From positions 1-39,259 of the forward strand of contig JAOTSC010000010.1 of assembly GCA_030247525.1 (NCBI GenBank): DNA of 39,259 bases, read 5' to 3'. A program made the position numbers and the translations under genes. The stretch comes from a bacterium (GTDB taxonomy: Bacteria > Electryoneota > JAOADG01). Under the pieces are notes generated by a model. It had not been told where the DNA came from. It saw nothing but the letters and a program-made list of their open reading frames with translations, and searched no databases. Shown here piece after piece: positions 1-9,134 of this stretch (position 1 is the stretch's first letter; each line of letters begins with the position of its first letter).

Positions 1-137
1 GCACTAACGATTTGCATCGTCTGGGGATCGAGCGGAATTTGACCGCTAAGATAGAGCATATCGCCCGCCCGCACTGCCTGTGAATATGGACCAACGGCGG
101 CAGGGGCATTCGGTGTTGCAATCGCTTCAATACTCAT
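1..137 (-). CDS. ridA: RidA-family reactive intermediate deaminase, N-terminal part (runs off the window)
   Basis: Only the first 45 codons lie in the window; the gene continues past base 1. The visible protein has [11 protein letters not shown] and [11 protein letters not shown], the N-terminal signature of the RidA/YjgF/UK114 family. Family members are small trimeric cytosolic proteins that hydrolyse reactive enamines and imines released by PLP enzymes such as threonine dehydratase. The ATG at 137 follows AAAGGATACCAAT, a good ribosome binding site. The catalytic Arg and the C-terminal half fall outside the window, so function rests on the family match alone. No clear promoter was found in the 198-base gap to the next gene. 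Confidence 0.9.
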   Translation of the reverse strand, partial: MSIEAIATPNAPAAVGPYSQAVRAGDMLYLSGQIPLDPQTMQIVS

Positions 138-335
138 ATTGGTATCCTTTATTTTCGCTCGAGCAAGCCCGGCTAAGAAGTTCTTGACAAGATGGATATT
201 TTTTTTCCCCGATGCAACCAAACAAGCAGATAAAATGTAGTTAATTGCTGCATCGCGTACATATAATCACAAGCAGATTCAATGAATATTCTTGCGAAAG
301 AAATGTGAAATGTTAAACGGAGGTTTATCGAACGG

Positions 336-1634
336 TTATGCAAAGAGTGTGAGCAATCCGCGGGTGTTACCATCAGTAAACAACATTTGGTGCGATTCGT
401 ATGCCAAAACCGCCGGTTTTGCCGGCAGCAGCGAATCGGAATCGAGCGAGGAGCGACGGATTAGGCCAGCAACGGCTTTCGCGTTAGCACTATCGTGGCT
501 CGTGGTATCATTGTCAGGGAACAGTGGAGCAATACTGTCCGGTTGGTTTTTCGTGTCGGTTTTTGGGAGTACCGATTGTTGGGAAATCGATTCGCTCGAT
601 GGAGATAATTTATCATCGTGATCGACAATACTGCGAATCACCGAAGAAGGTTCGGTAACGCTCGATGAGATGGAATTCGGCGATTCCCTCTTCCCGGATG
701 GCTGGGTACCGGAACTTTCCGGTTTCTTCGGAGCGAGCGGTTTCACCTTGGTTGGATCGGCGGTATTCGATTCCGGGGATTGCTCAAGCGCTTTCGCCGA
801 CTCGTCGGTTGACTTATTCGCCGGTTGCGAGATTGTCTTTTGCGAGATTTCCGCGCGCGCTTCGGCGGCATTTCCCATCGCTTCCGACGCGACTGCGCGA
901 TCTTGCGAAGAGGGGTTCGCCGGAGCGAGAGCCGCCCGAATCACTTGATTCGCAATCCGTAATCTCTCTTCCGGGGTGTTGCCACCTCCTGTGGAAATCT
1001 GGACGTCGCCGCCGACCGCGTAGGCTTTTCCGTCCGGTCCCTTTTCGTACTCAAAGTTCGCGCCGCCGCTTGCCAAGTTGCCTGCCGCCGCAAGATGCGC
1101 TTGCTCATGCGCTTTCACTTCGGCGTCCCGCATCTGCAGCTTCGTAATTTTCTGTTGATCGCTATCGGTGAGCGGTTTGCCGTCGGGACGTTTCGCAGTA
1201 GTACCCGCTTCGTCTTTCGCACTGTCCTTGGATTTTTTACCGTTCGTATCCTGCTGTTTGCTTTGCTCACCTTCGACATTTTCGGTTGGTTTGATGAGAG
1301 ATTGGTTGTAACTCGGGTGATTTACATTCTCGGTACTGGATTGTTGCCGGGTGCTCTTGGCTTCCCGGGCGGCGTTATCCAGTGCCGGTTGTACCGCAAG
1401 TGGGGACTGCGCACGTTCTTCGGTAGCGGAGGCGGCCTCCGTAGGTTCCTGTTGCGATAGCGCAAGACCTTCCGGCGATAGCTCGACTTGATCGACGATT
1501 ACCGGAAATGCACGATTTTCCGGGAGCGGATTGACAAACGCGACGTTGCTCCGGGGACTTTCATACCCGGAAACCGGCGCGATTGCCGGCAAGGGACTGA
1601 TTTCGGTGATATCGAACAAAACGGTATACTCCAC
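336..1634 (-). CDS. SprA-related / putative metalloprotease CJM1_0395-family protein
   Basis: 432 residues. The first ~145 are low-complexity and rich in Ser, Glu, Gln and Pro, probably disordered. Residues ~150-265 form the conserved block of the SprA-related family (the family sometimes called putative metalloprotease CJM1_0395): MRDAEVKAHEQAHLAAAG with a HExxH-like HEQAH at 176-180, then YAVGGDVQIST and PEERLRIANQVIRAALAPANPSSQD. The C-terminal ~165 residues are again disordered and Ser/Pro-rich. There is no signal peptide or membrane segment. The start is a GTG with only a weak GATAGG before it; a TTG five codons in has a better GGAG and is an alternative. The gene is divergent from the pab genes. 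Protease activity in this family is inferred from the HExxH-like motif, not proven, and the substrate is unknown. Confidence 0.75.
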   Translation of the reverse strand: MEYTVLFDITEISPLPAIAPVSGYESPRSNVAFVNPLPENRAFPVIVDQVELSPEGLALSQQEPTEAASATEERAQSPLAVQPALDNAAREAKSTRQQSSTENVNHPSYNQSLIKPTENVEGEQSKQQDTNGKKSKDSAKDEAGTTAKRPDGKPLTDSDQQKITKLQMRDAEVKAHEQAHLAAAGNLASGGANFEYEKGPDGKAYAVGGDVQISTGGGNTPEERLRIANQVIRAALAPANPSSQDRAVASEAMGNAAEARAEISQKTISQPANKSTDESAKALEQSPESNTADPTKVKPLAPKKPESSGTQPSGKRESPNSISSSVTEPSSVIRSIVDHDDKLSPSSESISQQSVLPKTDTKNQPDSIAPLFPDNDTTSHDSANAKAVAGLIRRSSLDSDSLLPAKPAVLAYESHQMLFTDGNTRGLLTLFA

Positions 1635-1777
1635 CCTATCGACTATTGTATCGGCAGACTTTTTGAAAACTTTAGCGATTTATTTTAGGAGCTCTCCAAT
1701 TTGCCTTCAAAACCGGTATCACTGGTATATGAGTAACTACTCACTTGGATTGCGTATCTTCGGTGATTGGAAACGCC

Positions 1778-2353
1778 ATGTTACTCCTCATCGACAATTA
1801 CGACTCATTCACGTATAACCTCGTCCAGTACTTCGCAGTATTGGGTACGATTCCCCATGTCATCCGGAACGACGAACTTACGTTATCGGAAATCATCGAA
1901 CTTACCCCTACTCAAATCGTGATTTCCCCCGGTCCCGGCACCCCTGACGATGCTGGAGTCTCCCTTGCCGTTCTATCATGTTTCGCTCCAAGGCGTATTC
2001 CGATACTGGGGGTTTGCTTAGGTCATCAATGTATCGGGCAGGGGTTTGGCGGCAAGGTTATCCGCACCGAACCGGTACACGGGAAAACATCGCCAATTCA
2101 TCATGACAATAGTGGCCTGTTTCGCGGCATCCCATCGCCGTTTCTGGCAACCCGATACCATTCGCTGGCAGTGGAAGAAGCGTCGCTGCCACCCGAGTTA
2201 ATAGTGTCTGCCCGCTCGCAAGAGGGCGTTGTGATGGGGTTGCGGCATCGGGAATTACCGATCGAAGGGGTACAATTTCATCCCGAGGCAATCCTAACTG
2301 AGTCGGGCTATGCTATCCTCGCAAACTTTCTGGTGATGGGAACGCCTCAATGA
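1778..2353 (+). CDS. pabA: Glutamine amidotransferase subunit of aminodeoxychorismate synthase (PabA/TrpG family)
   Basis: 191 residues, the usual size of a class I amidotransferase subunit. The N-terminus [17 protein letters not shown] is the classic PabA/TrpG start. The nucleophile is C80 in GVCLGHQ, and H168 and E170 in QFHPEA complete the triad. It releases ammonia from glutamine for the partner synthase. The ATG at 1778 (after TTGGAAACGCC) is chosen because the conserved domain begins right there. The stop overlaps the start of the next gene (ATGA), so the two are translationally coupled. That partner carries a PabB-type Lys, so folate synthesis is the main role; dual use for tryptophan, as in Bacillus, cannot be excluded because no trpE is visible. 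Confidence 0.93.
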   Translation: MLLLIDNYDSFTYNLVQYFAVLGTIPHVIRNDELTLSEIIELTPTQIVISPGPGTPDDAGVSLAVLSCFAPRRIPILGVCLGHQCIGQGFGGKVIRTEPVHGKTSPIHHDNSGLFRGIPSPFLATRYHSLAVEEASLPPELIVSARSQEGVVMGLRHRELPIEGVQFHPEAILTESGYAILANFLVMGTPQ

Positions 2354-4146
2354 AACCACTCAGCGCAACAACCTTGCGGCAATTTGTCGGCGAACCGGGC
2401 ACCCTCTTGCTACGGCAAGTTAGCGACACGAGCGAATCCGGTTGGCTGCTGTTCCATCACCCGCAGCAAATCCTGCAAACGGAACGGATCGACGAAGTTG
2501 TCCCATACTTACAAAGCATCGACGAAATACTATCGCACGGACAAAATGCAGTTGCCGGGATCGTAGCGTATGAAACGGCGCCCGCCTTTGATAATGCACT
2601 GCAGGTACAAGATCGGAAACCGGGAATGCCGTTGCTCTGGTATGGCGTGTATGACGAGCCGCTTCCGGTATCCGATGTGATGATCCACACGGCGACGCAA
2701 TCGGATTGCGAAACCGGGTCGTGGACTGCCGAATTATCCGAGCAGGCGTACCGTGAAAAAATTGTCACAGCACGGGAGAACATTGCAGCGGGTGAATCCT
2801 ACCAAATCAATTTGACCTTCCGGATGCAGACCCCCTTTTCCGGCGATCCATTCGCATTATTTCAGAAATTGTATCGGGCACAGCCCGGCGCATACTCCGC
2901 GTTTGTTAATCTTGGCGAGTATGCGGTACTGTCGGTGTCGCCGGAACTTTTCTTCGAAAAGACTGCAAGCAAGATTCGCTGTAAACCGATGAAGGGGACA
3001 ATACTCCGCGGCAGATACCCGGAAGAGGATCGCGCATTCCGCACGCAGCTCTCGGCATCGGAGAAAGACCGCGCCGAGAATGTGATGATTGTCGATATGG
3101 TACGCAACGATTTAGGACGGATTGCGAAAACGGGAACGGTACAAGTACCGGCGCTCTTCGAGATTGAGCCGCTCCCCCATGTTTGGCAGATGACGTCGAC
3201 CGTTACAGCAGAGACGAATGAACCACTCTCGACAGTTTTCCGGGCGTTGTTTCCTTGCGCCTCGATCACCGGCGCTCCAAAAATCCGTACGACGCAGCTA
3301 ATTACCGCACTGGAGCAATCGCCTCGCGGCGTCTACACCGGCGCAATTGGATTTGCTTTGACGGATCAGTTCGTTCAGTTCAATGTTGCGATTCGCACCG
3401 TTACTATAGACAAGCGTGCAAACATAGCGGAATTCGGCGTTGGCGGCGGGATCGTCTGGGATTCGACCCCGGAGGGGGAATATCAAGAATGTCTCGACAA
3501 AGCGAATTTTCTGTTCGATGAGACGCCCCAATTCTCGCTATTAGAAACGCTGCGGTGGTCTCCCCGTTACGGATATTTTCTTTGGGAACGTCATCTTGAA
3601 CGGATGCGGCAGTCTGCCCGTTATTTTGGATTTCCATTTCCCGAGCAGCAATTTCGTGCCCAGTTACAAGAAGCAGCCACTCAGTTTCCTCCGACTTCCC
3701 ATCTCGTGCGAATACAACTCCATGAAACCGGAGTGATGCAGCATGAAGCAACCGCATTACATCCGAAGAACATCCGGGAAACATGGCGGGTGAAGCTCGC
3801 GCTGGAGCCAATCGACGAACGGGATAAATTCTACTTCCATAAGACCACGAATCGGCAACCCTATCGGAAGTTTGTATCGCAATTTCCCGACTGTGACGAT
3901 GTCCTGCTCTGGAATTCGCGAGAAGAGCTGACCGAAGCGACAAAAGCGAATCTGGTGATAAGAAGCAACGGAAAGTATTATACGCCGCCTATTGCCTGCG
4001 GTTTATTGGCCGGTACTTATCGCAAAGAATTGTTGTCTCGGGGAATTTTGGCAGAGAAAATTATCACGCGTGACGACCTGCGTACCGCCGACCGGATTTA
4101 CCTCATCAACTCGGTACGCGGATGGATTCGGGTCGTTTTGTTATAG
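2350..4146 (+). CDS. pabB: Fused aminodeoxychorismate synthase component I and 4-amino-4-deoxychorismate lyase (PabB-PabC)
   Basis: 598 residues. Residues ~1-375 are a chorismate-binding enzyme of PabB type: [26 protein letters not shown] with K215 at the position that distinguishes ADC synthase (PIKGT) from anthranilate synthase (PIAGT), [10 protein letters not shown] and [10 protein letters not shown]. Residues ~390-598 are a class IV PLP aminotransferase-fold lyase: HKTTNRQPY with K498 as the expected PLP lysine, then [11 protein letters not shown] and [14 protein letters not shown]. One polypeptide therefore aminates chorismate and eliminates pyruvate to give 4-aminobenzoate for folate. 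Its ATG overlaps the TGA of pabA. This fusion is known in other bacteria. The gene ends 16 bases from the convergent glycosyltransferase gene. Confidence 0.92.
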   Translation: MKPLSATTLRQFVGEPGTLLLRQVSDTSESGWLLFHHPQQILQTERIDEVVPYLQSIDEILSHGQNAVAGIVAYETAPAFDNALQVQDRKPGMPLLWYGVYDEPLPVSDVMIHTATQSDCETGSWTAELSEQAYREKIVTARENIAAGESYQINLTFRMQTPFSGDPFALFQKLYRAQPGAYSAFVNLGEYAVLSVSPELFFEKTASKIRCKPMKGTILRGRYPEEDRAFRTQLSASEKDRAENVMIVDMVRNDLGRIAKTGTVQVPALFEIEPLPHVWQMTSTVTAETNEPLSTVFRALFPCASITGAPKIRTTQLITALEQSPRGVYTGAIGFALTDQFVQFNVAIRTVTIDKRANIAEFGVGGGIVWDSTPEGEYQECLDKANFLFDETPQFSLLETLRWSPRYGYFLWERHLERMRQSARYFGFPFPEQQFRAQLQEAATQFPPTSHLVRIQLHETGVMQHEATALHPKNIRETWRVKLALEPIDERDKFYFHKTTNRQPYRKFVSQFPDCDDVLLWNSREELTEATKANLVIRSNGKYYTPPIACGLLAGTYRKELLSRGILAEKIITRDDLRTADRIYLINSVRGWIRVVLL

Positions 4147-4162
4147 TATTTTGTTCACCTCT

Positions 4163-5422
4163 CTACGATTCCAATTTCTTCATAATCAATTCAGCGGCAA
4201 TTTTATCGCCATCGGTGTCGGGATCGGGTTCCGCCGCTAACGTTCGTTTCCCTAATAGTGCTTCAAAGGCGGGTTTCCATTCTCCAGTTGTGAGCATTTC
4301 CTTCGTTAATTCTTCTGCGCGGATATGCCGCTTCATGCCATTGACCAGTAGCGGATACTCCCGGAAATGTTTGCGGGAAGCATACAGCATCGGAACGCCT
4401 GCCGCAATGCACTCGGAGACGATCCCATACCCCGGTTTGGTGACGACGACCGACGCTGCGCGAATCAAATCGGGGAACGTTACGTGACGGGAAGCCAGTA
4501 CCGAATTCTCCACCACTTTTCCTTTTCCTACGATGCGATTGACCGGCGCCATCACAAAGAAGTCGATATTCTTGCTCCACTCGCCATCGGGCAACCGCAC
4601 ATCCATTCCCAATCCACCAAAACTCACAACCGCAATCGGTTTTATCGGATCGAGCTTTAATCGCTTCCGGGTTTCCTGTGGTTCGAGCAGACCTTTCCGG
4701 CAAATCCACGGAATATCGTCGCGCTCGGGAAAAGCCGATAAATCGCCGGCATACGGCAACTCGAGTAGTAAGTCGGTCATCTGGTATTGAGTGCGAATCT
4801 CTTCGACAACCCACGAATACTCAGGGTACATTTCGGCGTATTCGCCATAAATCCAATCCCACGAAAAATTCCCAATTCCCACCACGGGAACCCCGAGCCA
4901 TGCGCCAAATTCACTGGCGACTGGCGGTAAATCGCTGAGCACTAAATCGACCGGGGTATCGACCAACGCTTCCTGTAACGAATTAAAGAGAGCTTCCCGA
5001 TGGAGAATGAATTGCTCATACTGCTGTAACGTAGCAAGGGGATCGGCTTCGATGGCGTCGCTTTGTACCGTTCCCAAGTCGAGTCGCATCGGCAGCAACC
5101 GGAATGGTACCCGGAGTGCATCGCGGAGAAACCACTCGGCGACCGGCGTCACGACCGTGAATTCCAACTGGGGGTCGAGTTGCTTGAGCCGGTTTGCCAC
5201 TTGCAGTACCCGCACCGCATGACCGAAACCGTGACCGGTGATGGCAATCAGGATATGCCTGCCGCGCAACTTTATCGGCAGCCACCCTTTCGCTTTCGGT
5301 TCTGGTATTGCCTCATCTTCCGGCGAGTCGGATTCTTCTCCGATGGGGAGTTCATCGTCTGGCATTTCGTTGGGATCGTCGATCATTGGGTTTCCATCAC
5401 GCTTTTCCTCAAAATACGGCAT
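4163..5422 (-). CDS. GT-B glycosyltransferase-like protein resembling the N-terminal domain of L-arabinokinase
   Basis: 419 residues. Residues 1-45 are an acidic, probably disordered extension. The GT-B fold follows: ITGHGFGHAVRVL (about 61-73) matches the glycine-rich N-terminal loop of MurG-like and arabinokinase N-terminal domains, with SDLPPVASEFGAWLGVPVVGIGNFSWDWIY at ~163-192 and a C-terminal donor-site-like KPGYGIVSECIAAGVP at ~329-344. The combination GHGFGH, D-x-G-x-VQ-D and NFSWD-IY-EY is characteristic of the arabinokinase-associated family rather than of MurG itself. There is no kinase domain, signal peptide or membrane segment, so it is probably cytosolic. Donor and acceptor are unknown. 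The start at 5422 has GAGATGGA before it; an in-frame ATG at codon 13 is an alternative. Confidence 0.75.
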   Translation of the reverse strand: MPYFEEKRDGNPMIDDPNEMPDDELPIGEESDSPEDEAIPEPKAKGWLPIKLRGRHILIAITGHGFGHAVRVLQVANRLKQLDPQLEFTVVTPVAEWFLRDALRVPFRLLPMRLDLGTVQSDAIEADPLATLQQYEQFILHREALFNSLQEALVDTPVDLVLSDLPPVASEFGAWLGVPVVGIGNFSWDWIYGEYAEMYPEYSWVVEEIRTQYQMTDLLLELPYAGDLSAFPERDDIPWICRKGLLEPQETRKRLKLDPIKPIAVVSFGGLGMDVRLPDGEWSKNIDFFVMAPVNRIVGKGKVVENSVLASRHVTFPDLIRAASVVVTKPGYGIVSECIAAGVPMLYASRKHFREYPLLVNGMKRHIRAEELTKEMLTTGEWKPAFEALLGKRTLAAEPDPDTDGDKIAAELIMKKLES

Positions 5423-5511
5423 TCCATCTCTACAACGCGAATCTCACGTAACTTGCCCGGTGCTGCGCTTTGCATTGAGTATTGGATTTCCGCGTTGTAT
5501 GTTCCGGTATT

Positions 5512-6579
5512 ATGCCGACACTGAATCAAACACCGCCCGATTTACCGGGTAAAATCGCCGCGAAAATGTTTGAGCAGGTGATTTATCCCAAGCTCGGGAA
5601 AAGTCGCCCAGAAGTCATTGTAGGCCCCTGCATCGGCGGCGATTGCAGCATCGTCCAACTCGATTCGGAGCGAGTATTCGTCGCAACCACCGATCCCCTT
5701 TTCGTAATGCCAGAATTGGGATGGGAACGGGCGGCGTGGTTCGCTATTCATATCCTCGCCTCGGATTGCGCGACATCCGGTATCGCAGCTCAATATGCCT
5801 CGTTGGCTTGGAACTTACCGCTCAATTTTCCCGACTGCGAATTTACTTTGTTATGGGAAGCGATTCATCATACTTGCGATAACTTGGGGATTGCTATCGT
5901 AACCGGACATACCGGACGATACGAAGGTTGTACATTTCCTACCGTCGGCGCCGGCACACTCTTCGCAATCGGAGCGCCCAACCAATACGTCTCACCCAAA
6001 ATGGCGCAAGTCGGCGACATTGTTCTCCTCACAAAGGGGATGGCAATCGAGACGACAGCTTTCTTTGGTACTCTTTGTCATACAGCCGTTGCGAAAGCAT
6101 GTGGAGAGGTTGTCGCCCAAGACGCGGAGCAATTGTTCTCGTCGTTGTCGGTAGTCGACGACGCGGTAACTGCGGCCACAGTGGGGGTTCGGGAAAACGG
6201 GGTCACTTCGATGCACGACGCAACCGAGCGCGGGGTACAAGGGGCGTTGGTCGAGATCGCCGACGCTTCGGGAAACGGCATCGTCATCGATTACGCGAAA
6301 ATCCCTCTTCCCGAAACGGTACGTGCTGTATGCAACGCCTTCGCTATCGATCCTTTCCCTGCCAGCAGCGAGGGTTCCTTGGTCATTACCTGCCGCTCGC
6401 ACAAGTACCGGGAAGTATTACAACGGCTATCCGATAATGGAATTCCGGTTGCAGCTATCGGCGAAATTATCCCCCGGATCGAAGGGGTAACCATCAGTCG
6501 GAATGGTTTTTCTGAACCGTTGATCATGCCGGAAACCGATCCATTTTGGGATGCTTTTACGAGGGTGCGCGATGTCTGA
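5512..6579 (+). CDS. AIR synthase-related protein, HypE-like
   Basis: 355 residues with the PurM/HypE/SelD/ThiL fold. Residues 38-46 (GPCIGGDCS) and VATTDPLFV form the N-terminal ATP-binding part. Later come HDATERGVQGALVEIADASG and PFPASSEGSLVITC, a pattern typical of HypE-like AIR synthase-related proteins. HypE makes the cyano ligand of NiFe hydrogenase and ends in a conserved Cys; this protein ends FWDAFTRVRDV with no terminal Cys, and no other hyp gene is near, so a hydrogenase role is not supported. The ATG at 5512 is preferred over the upstream TTG at 5482 because it starts just before the conserved region, though its ribosome site is weak. The stop lies inside thiL, so both are co-translated. 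The substrate is unknown. Confidence 0.75.
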   Translation: MPTLNQTPPDLPGKIAAKMFEQVIYPKLGKSRPEVIVGPCIGGDCSIVQLDSERVFVATTDPLFVMPELGWERAAWFAIHILASDCATSGIAAQYASLAWNLPLNFPDCEFTLLWEAIHHTCDNLGIAIVTGHTGRYEGCTFPTVGAGTLFAIGAPNQYVSPKMAQVGDIVLLTKGMAIETTAFFGTLCHTAVAKACGEVVAQDAEQLFSSLSVVDDAVTAATVGVRENGVTSMHDATERGVQGALVEIADASGNGIVIDYAKIPLPETVRAVCNAFAIDPFPASSEGSLVITCRSHKYREVLQRLSDNGIPVAAIGEIIPRIEGVTISRNGFSEPLIMPETDPFWDAFTRVRDV

Positions 6580-7609
6580 ACCGATTTCCGAACATGGCGA
6601 GTTTGGATTAATCGAACGAATCGAAAAAATCCTTGGCGCGTATCCGCGACCCAAGCAACTTCTGACCGATTTAGGCGACGATTGCGCGGTTTGGAAAATC
6701 GACGATACCCGGGCATTCTGCGCAACCGTCGATATGCTGGTCGAAGATGTCCATTTCCGTTGCAATCGAAGTTCCGCGTACCAAATCGGTAAACGGGCAA
6801 TGAGTGTCAACTTGAGCGATCTTGCGGCAATGGGGGCAAAACCGTTATTTGCCTTAGTATCGCTCGGACTGCCGCCCACCGTTGCAACGGCGTGGTTCGA
6901 CGATTGCATTACCGGGATGCGCGACCGGCTGCATGAATTTCACGGCGCGATTATCGGCGGCAATCTTTCCTCGACACCCGATAAAATCGTTATCGATGTA
7001 ACACTGGTTGGTGAAACCACAATTGCGAAAACGCTCACCCGTTCCGGTGCAAAAGTCGGCGACCGGATTTTTGTTACCGGCGATATCGGCTCGTCAGCCG
7101 CCGGGTTGCAGTTGTTAGAAAACAGTAGGACAGACACTCTTGTCTGTCCACCGATACTACAGAAGCACCTCGACCCAACCCCCCGCATCCACTTCGGGTA
7201 TATGCTGGCGGAAACCGGGATCGCTTCAGCGTGTATCGACATCAGTGATGGTCTTGCCGCCGATTTGCATCATTTATGCGAGCGCAGTAATTGCGGCGCG
7301 CGCATCGACTGTACCCAGATTCCGGTTTCACCCGACTTGCCTGAAGCATTACGTATAATCAATGAGAATCGACAAGAACGTATAATCGAGTGGAATGACG
7401 TCGTGTTGTATGGCGGCGAGGATTACGAATTATTGTTTACTGTCAAGCCGGAGGCGTCGTTACTCGATTTAGCGCATATCGCGAGAGCCGCCAAAACCCC
7501 GGTAAATGAAATCGGAATTATTCTGCCGTGGGAAGACCGGGTAACGATGTACGATACCAGCGGCAACCACTTGCCGTTACGTGCACACGGGTGGAATCAT
7601 TACTGGTAA
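6572..7609 (+). CDS. thiL: Thiamine-monophosphate kinase
   Basis: 345 residues, normal length for ThiL. It phosphorylates thiamine monophosphate to the cofactor thiamine diphosphate with ATP in the cytosol. Visible ThiL signatures are the N-terminal EFGLIERI, LGDDCAV (34-40), the acidic DMLVEDVHF (54-62), the NLSDLAAMGA segment and ISDGLAADLHHLC (224-236), followed by GGEDYELLFTV. The ATG at 6572 has GAGGGTGCGC upstream and overlaps the HypE-like gene by eight bases. The two genes share a fold, so one may derive from the other by duplication, but they are far diverged. No TPP riboswitch is visible upstream. Confidence 0.93.
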   Translation: MSEPISEHGEFGLIERIEKILGAYPRPKQLLTDLGDDCAVWKIDDTRAFCATVDMLVEDVHFRCNRSSAYQIGKRAMSVNLSDLAAMGAKPLFALVSLGLPPTVATAWFDDCITGMRDRLHEFHGAIIGGNLSSTPDKIVIDVTLVGETTIAKTLTRSGAKVGDRIFVTGDIGSSAAGLQLLENSRTDTLVCPPILQKHLDPTPRIHFGYMLAETGIASACIDISDGLAADLHHLCERSNCGARIDCTQIPVSPDLPEALRIINENRQERIIEWNDVVLYGGEDYELLFTVKPEASLLDLAHIARAAKTPVNEIGIILPWEDRVTMYDTSGNHLPLRAHGWNHYW

Positions 7610-7646
7610 CGATGTTTGTTGTGGGTCTCATATCTACTGCTAAAAA

Positions 7647-7674
7647 TAAGGGCGAACACGATGGTCCGCCCTTA
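7647..7674 (-). terminator. Rho-independent terminator after the M16 peptidase pair
   Basis: TAAGGGCG and CGCCCTTA form an 8-bp perfect stem with a 12-base loop. On the minus strand the stem is followed by a T-rich run (TTTTTAG), so it terminates the minus-strand peptidase transcript. It can also fold in the convergent thiL transcript, without a T tract. Confidence 0.75.
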
Positions 7675-7697
7675 CCCAAATCATATTTGAAAGAAGG

Positions 7698-9134
7698 TTA
7701 GTACTTTACCGACTCGACACTGCTATTCATCTTGGTAAAGGAATCGAGCTGAGGCAAAATCTCCTGCTTGTTTCCAACCAGCACGATGAATAAATCGTCG
7801 GGATGGAGATACTCACCCGCTACCCGGATTACATCGCCTTTTGTAACCTTTGCAATTCGCATCCGGTATTCCGGAATCGTCTTCGGCGGTAATTCGAGCA
7901 GATCGAGATCGAGGATTTGTTCTCCGATATCCATCGGCGTCTCGAATTGTAGCGGATAGCTGCCGGTCATATACATCTTCGCTTGCATCATTTCGTCGTC
8001 GGTCGGTCCATTCCGGCGAAATTCCTCAATAATCTCGAAGATCGTTTTGAGCATTTCCTCCGTGCGACCGGTCTGGGTGGAAGTACCAATCGAGTACGGG
8101 CCGGCAAAGCGTTCTGCCTGGAATCGCCCGCCAATTCCGTAGGTCAATCCCTTTTCGGTACGAATGGTTTTCATCATTCGACTGTCGAAATCGCCATTCG
8201 AGAGAATCTGCGCCATCACCATCAACGGATAATAATCAGGATGATTGCGGGGAATCCCATGATGACCCAACCGTACTACGGTTTGTACCGCATCCGGTTT
8301 GTCGACGATACGGAAATTGCGTCCTTTTACAACTGGAGCTGCGGCAGGTATCGCTGCGGGTACTTCACCCTTCTTCCAGTCGCCAAAGAGTTGATTGAGC
8401 TTCCGCAACATCGTCTGACGGTCGAAATCGCCCACAATAGCAATCACACTGTTATTCGGAATCGCTACTTTCGCCCATTGCGCTAACACCAACTCACGGG
8501 TAAACGAAGCGACGCTGGCGCTGTCCCCTTCCACCGGCTGAGCCAATGGATGATTCCCGTACAGTACTTTCTTGAAAACTTCGCGTCCGATATCGTCCGG
8601 TTCGTCACGCTTAGCGATAATACCGGAGATAAGCTGCATTTTCGAGCGTTGAATTTCCTGTTCCGGGAAGGTTGGATTTCTTACTGTCGCTGCCAGTAAA
8701 TCCAACAATAAGTCGGAGTGCTTCGACAAGCCCCACGCCCCGGCGTAAATGTCGGTATAACCAGCGCCCGCGCCGACATACCCACCGACACTATCGACCA
8801 ACTGGGAAATTTTAGGAGCGGACAAATCGACGCCCTTGTACTTCACCCCTTTACGCAATAACCCGGCGGTAAAGTCGGTGATGCCCGCTTGTCCTTGCGG
8901 ATCGTTGAGCGAACCGGCCTTGATGATGACCCGCATCGATACAATCGGCAGTTTCGGTTGCTCTACCAAGTAAATCTTCAAACCGTTCGATAGGGTCGTC
9001 GTCGTATAGGGCGGCAACGTTACCGGATCGGTTTTTATCGTATCGGTTTGCTGATACGCTGGTACAAAATCGACCGCAAATGCCGCCAACGCAGTCATCG
9101 ATAACAATACACCAGTTAAAATTCGCGTTATCAT
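7698..9134 (-). CDS. M16-family peptidase-like subunit lacking the zinc motif
   Basis: 478 residues with an N-terminal signal peptide (MITRILTGVLLSMTALAAFA) for export to the periplasm. The fold is M16: LSNGLKIYLVEQPKLPIVSMRVIIKAGS, a central hinge, and a second domain with RTEKGLTYGIGG. Where active M16 enzymes carry HxxEH this one reads GITDFTAGLLRKG (84-96), so zinc cannot bind there. It is therefore the non-catalytic partner of the upstream gene, with which it overlaps by four bases (ATGA). Heterodimers of one catalytic and one inactive M16B subunit, the inactive one supplying substrate-binding residues, are known from Sphingomonas and from mitochondrial processing peptidase. Substrates are unknown. 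Confidence 0.88.
   Translation of the reverse strand: MITRILTGVLLSMTALAAFAVDFVPAYQQTDTIKTDPVTLPPYTTTTLSNGLKIYLVEQPKLPIVSMRVIIKAGSLNDPQGQAGITDFTAGLLRKGVKYKGVDLSAPKISQLVDSVGGYVGAGAGYTDIYAGAWGLSKHSDLLLDLLAATVRNPTFPEQEIQRSKMQLISGIIAKRDEPDDIGREVFKKVLYGNHPLAQPVEGDSASVASFTRELVLAQWAKVAIPNNSVIAIVGDFDRQTMLRKLNQLFGDWKKGEVPAAIPAAAPVVKGRNFRIVDKPDAVQTVVRLGHHGIPRNHPDYYPLMVMAQILSNGDFDSRMMKTIRTEKGLTYGIGGRFQAERFAGPYSIGTSTQTGRTEEMLKTIFEIIEEFRRNGPTDDEMMQAKMYMTGSYPLQFETPMDIGEQILDLDLLELPPKTIPEYRMRIAKVTKGDVIRVAGEYLHPDDLFIVLVGNKQEILPQLDSFTKMNSSVESVKY

Noticed and set aside
665-1147. Arg-rich and Phe-rich open frames on the plus strand opposite the SprA-related gene
   Set aside because: They are antisense to a gene with a clear conserved domain, have no ribosome site, and their composition is that of a reverse-read Ser/Pro/Glu-rich gene.
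5482-5511. TTG at 5482 as start of the HypE-like gene
   Set aside because: Ten extra residues before a normal N-terminus, and the ATG at 5512 starts at the conserved region.
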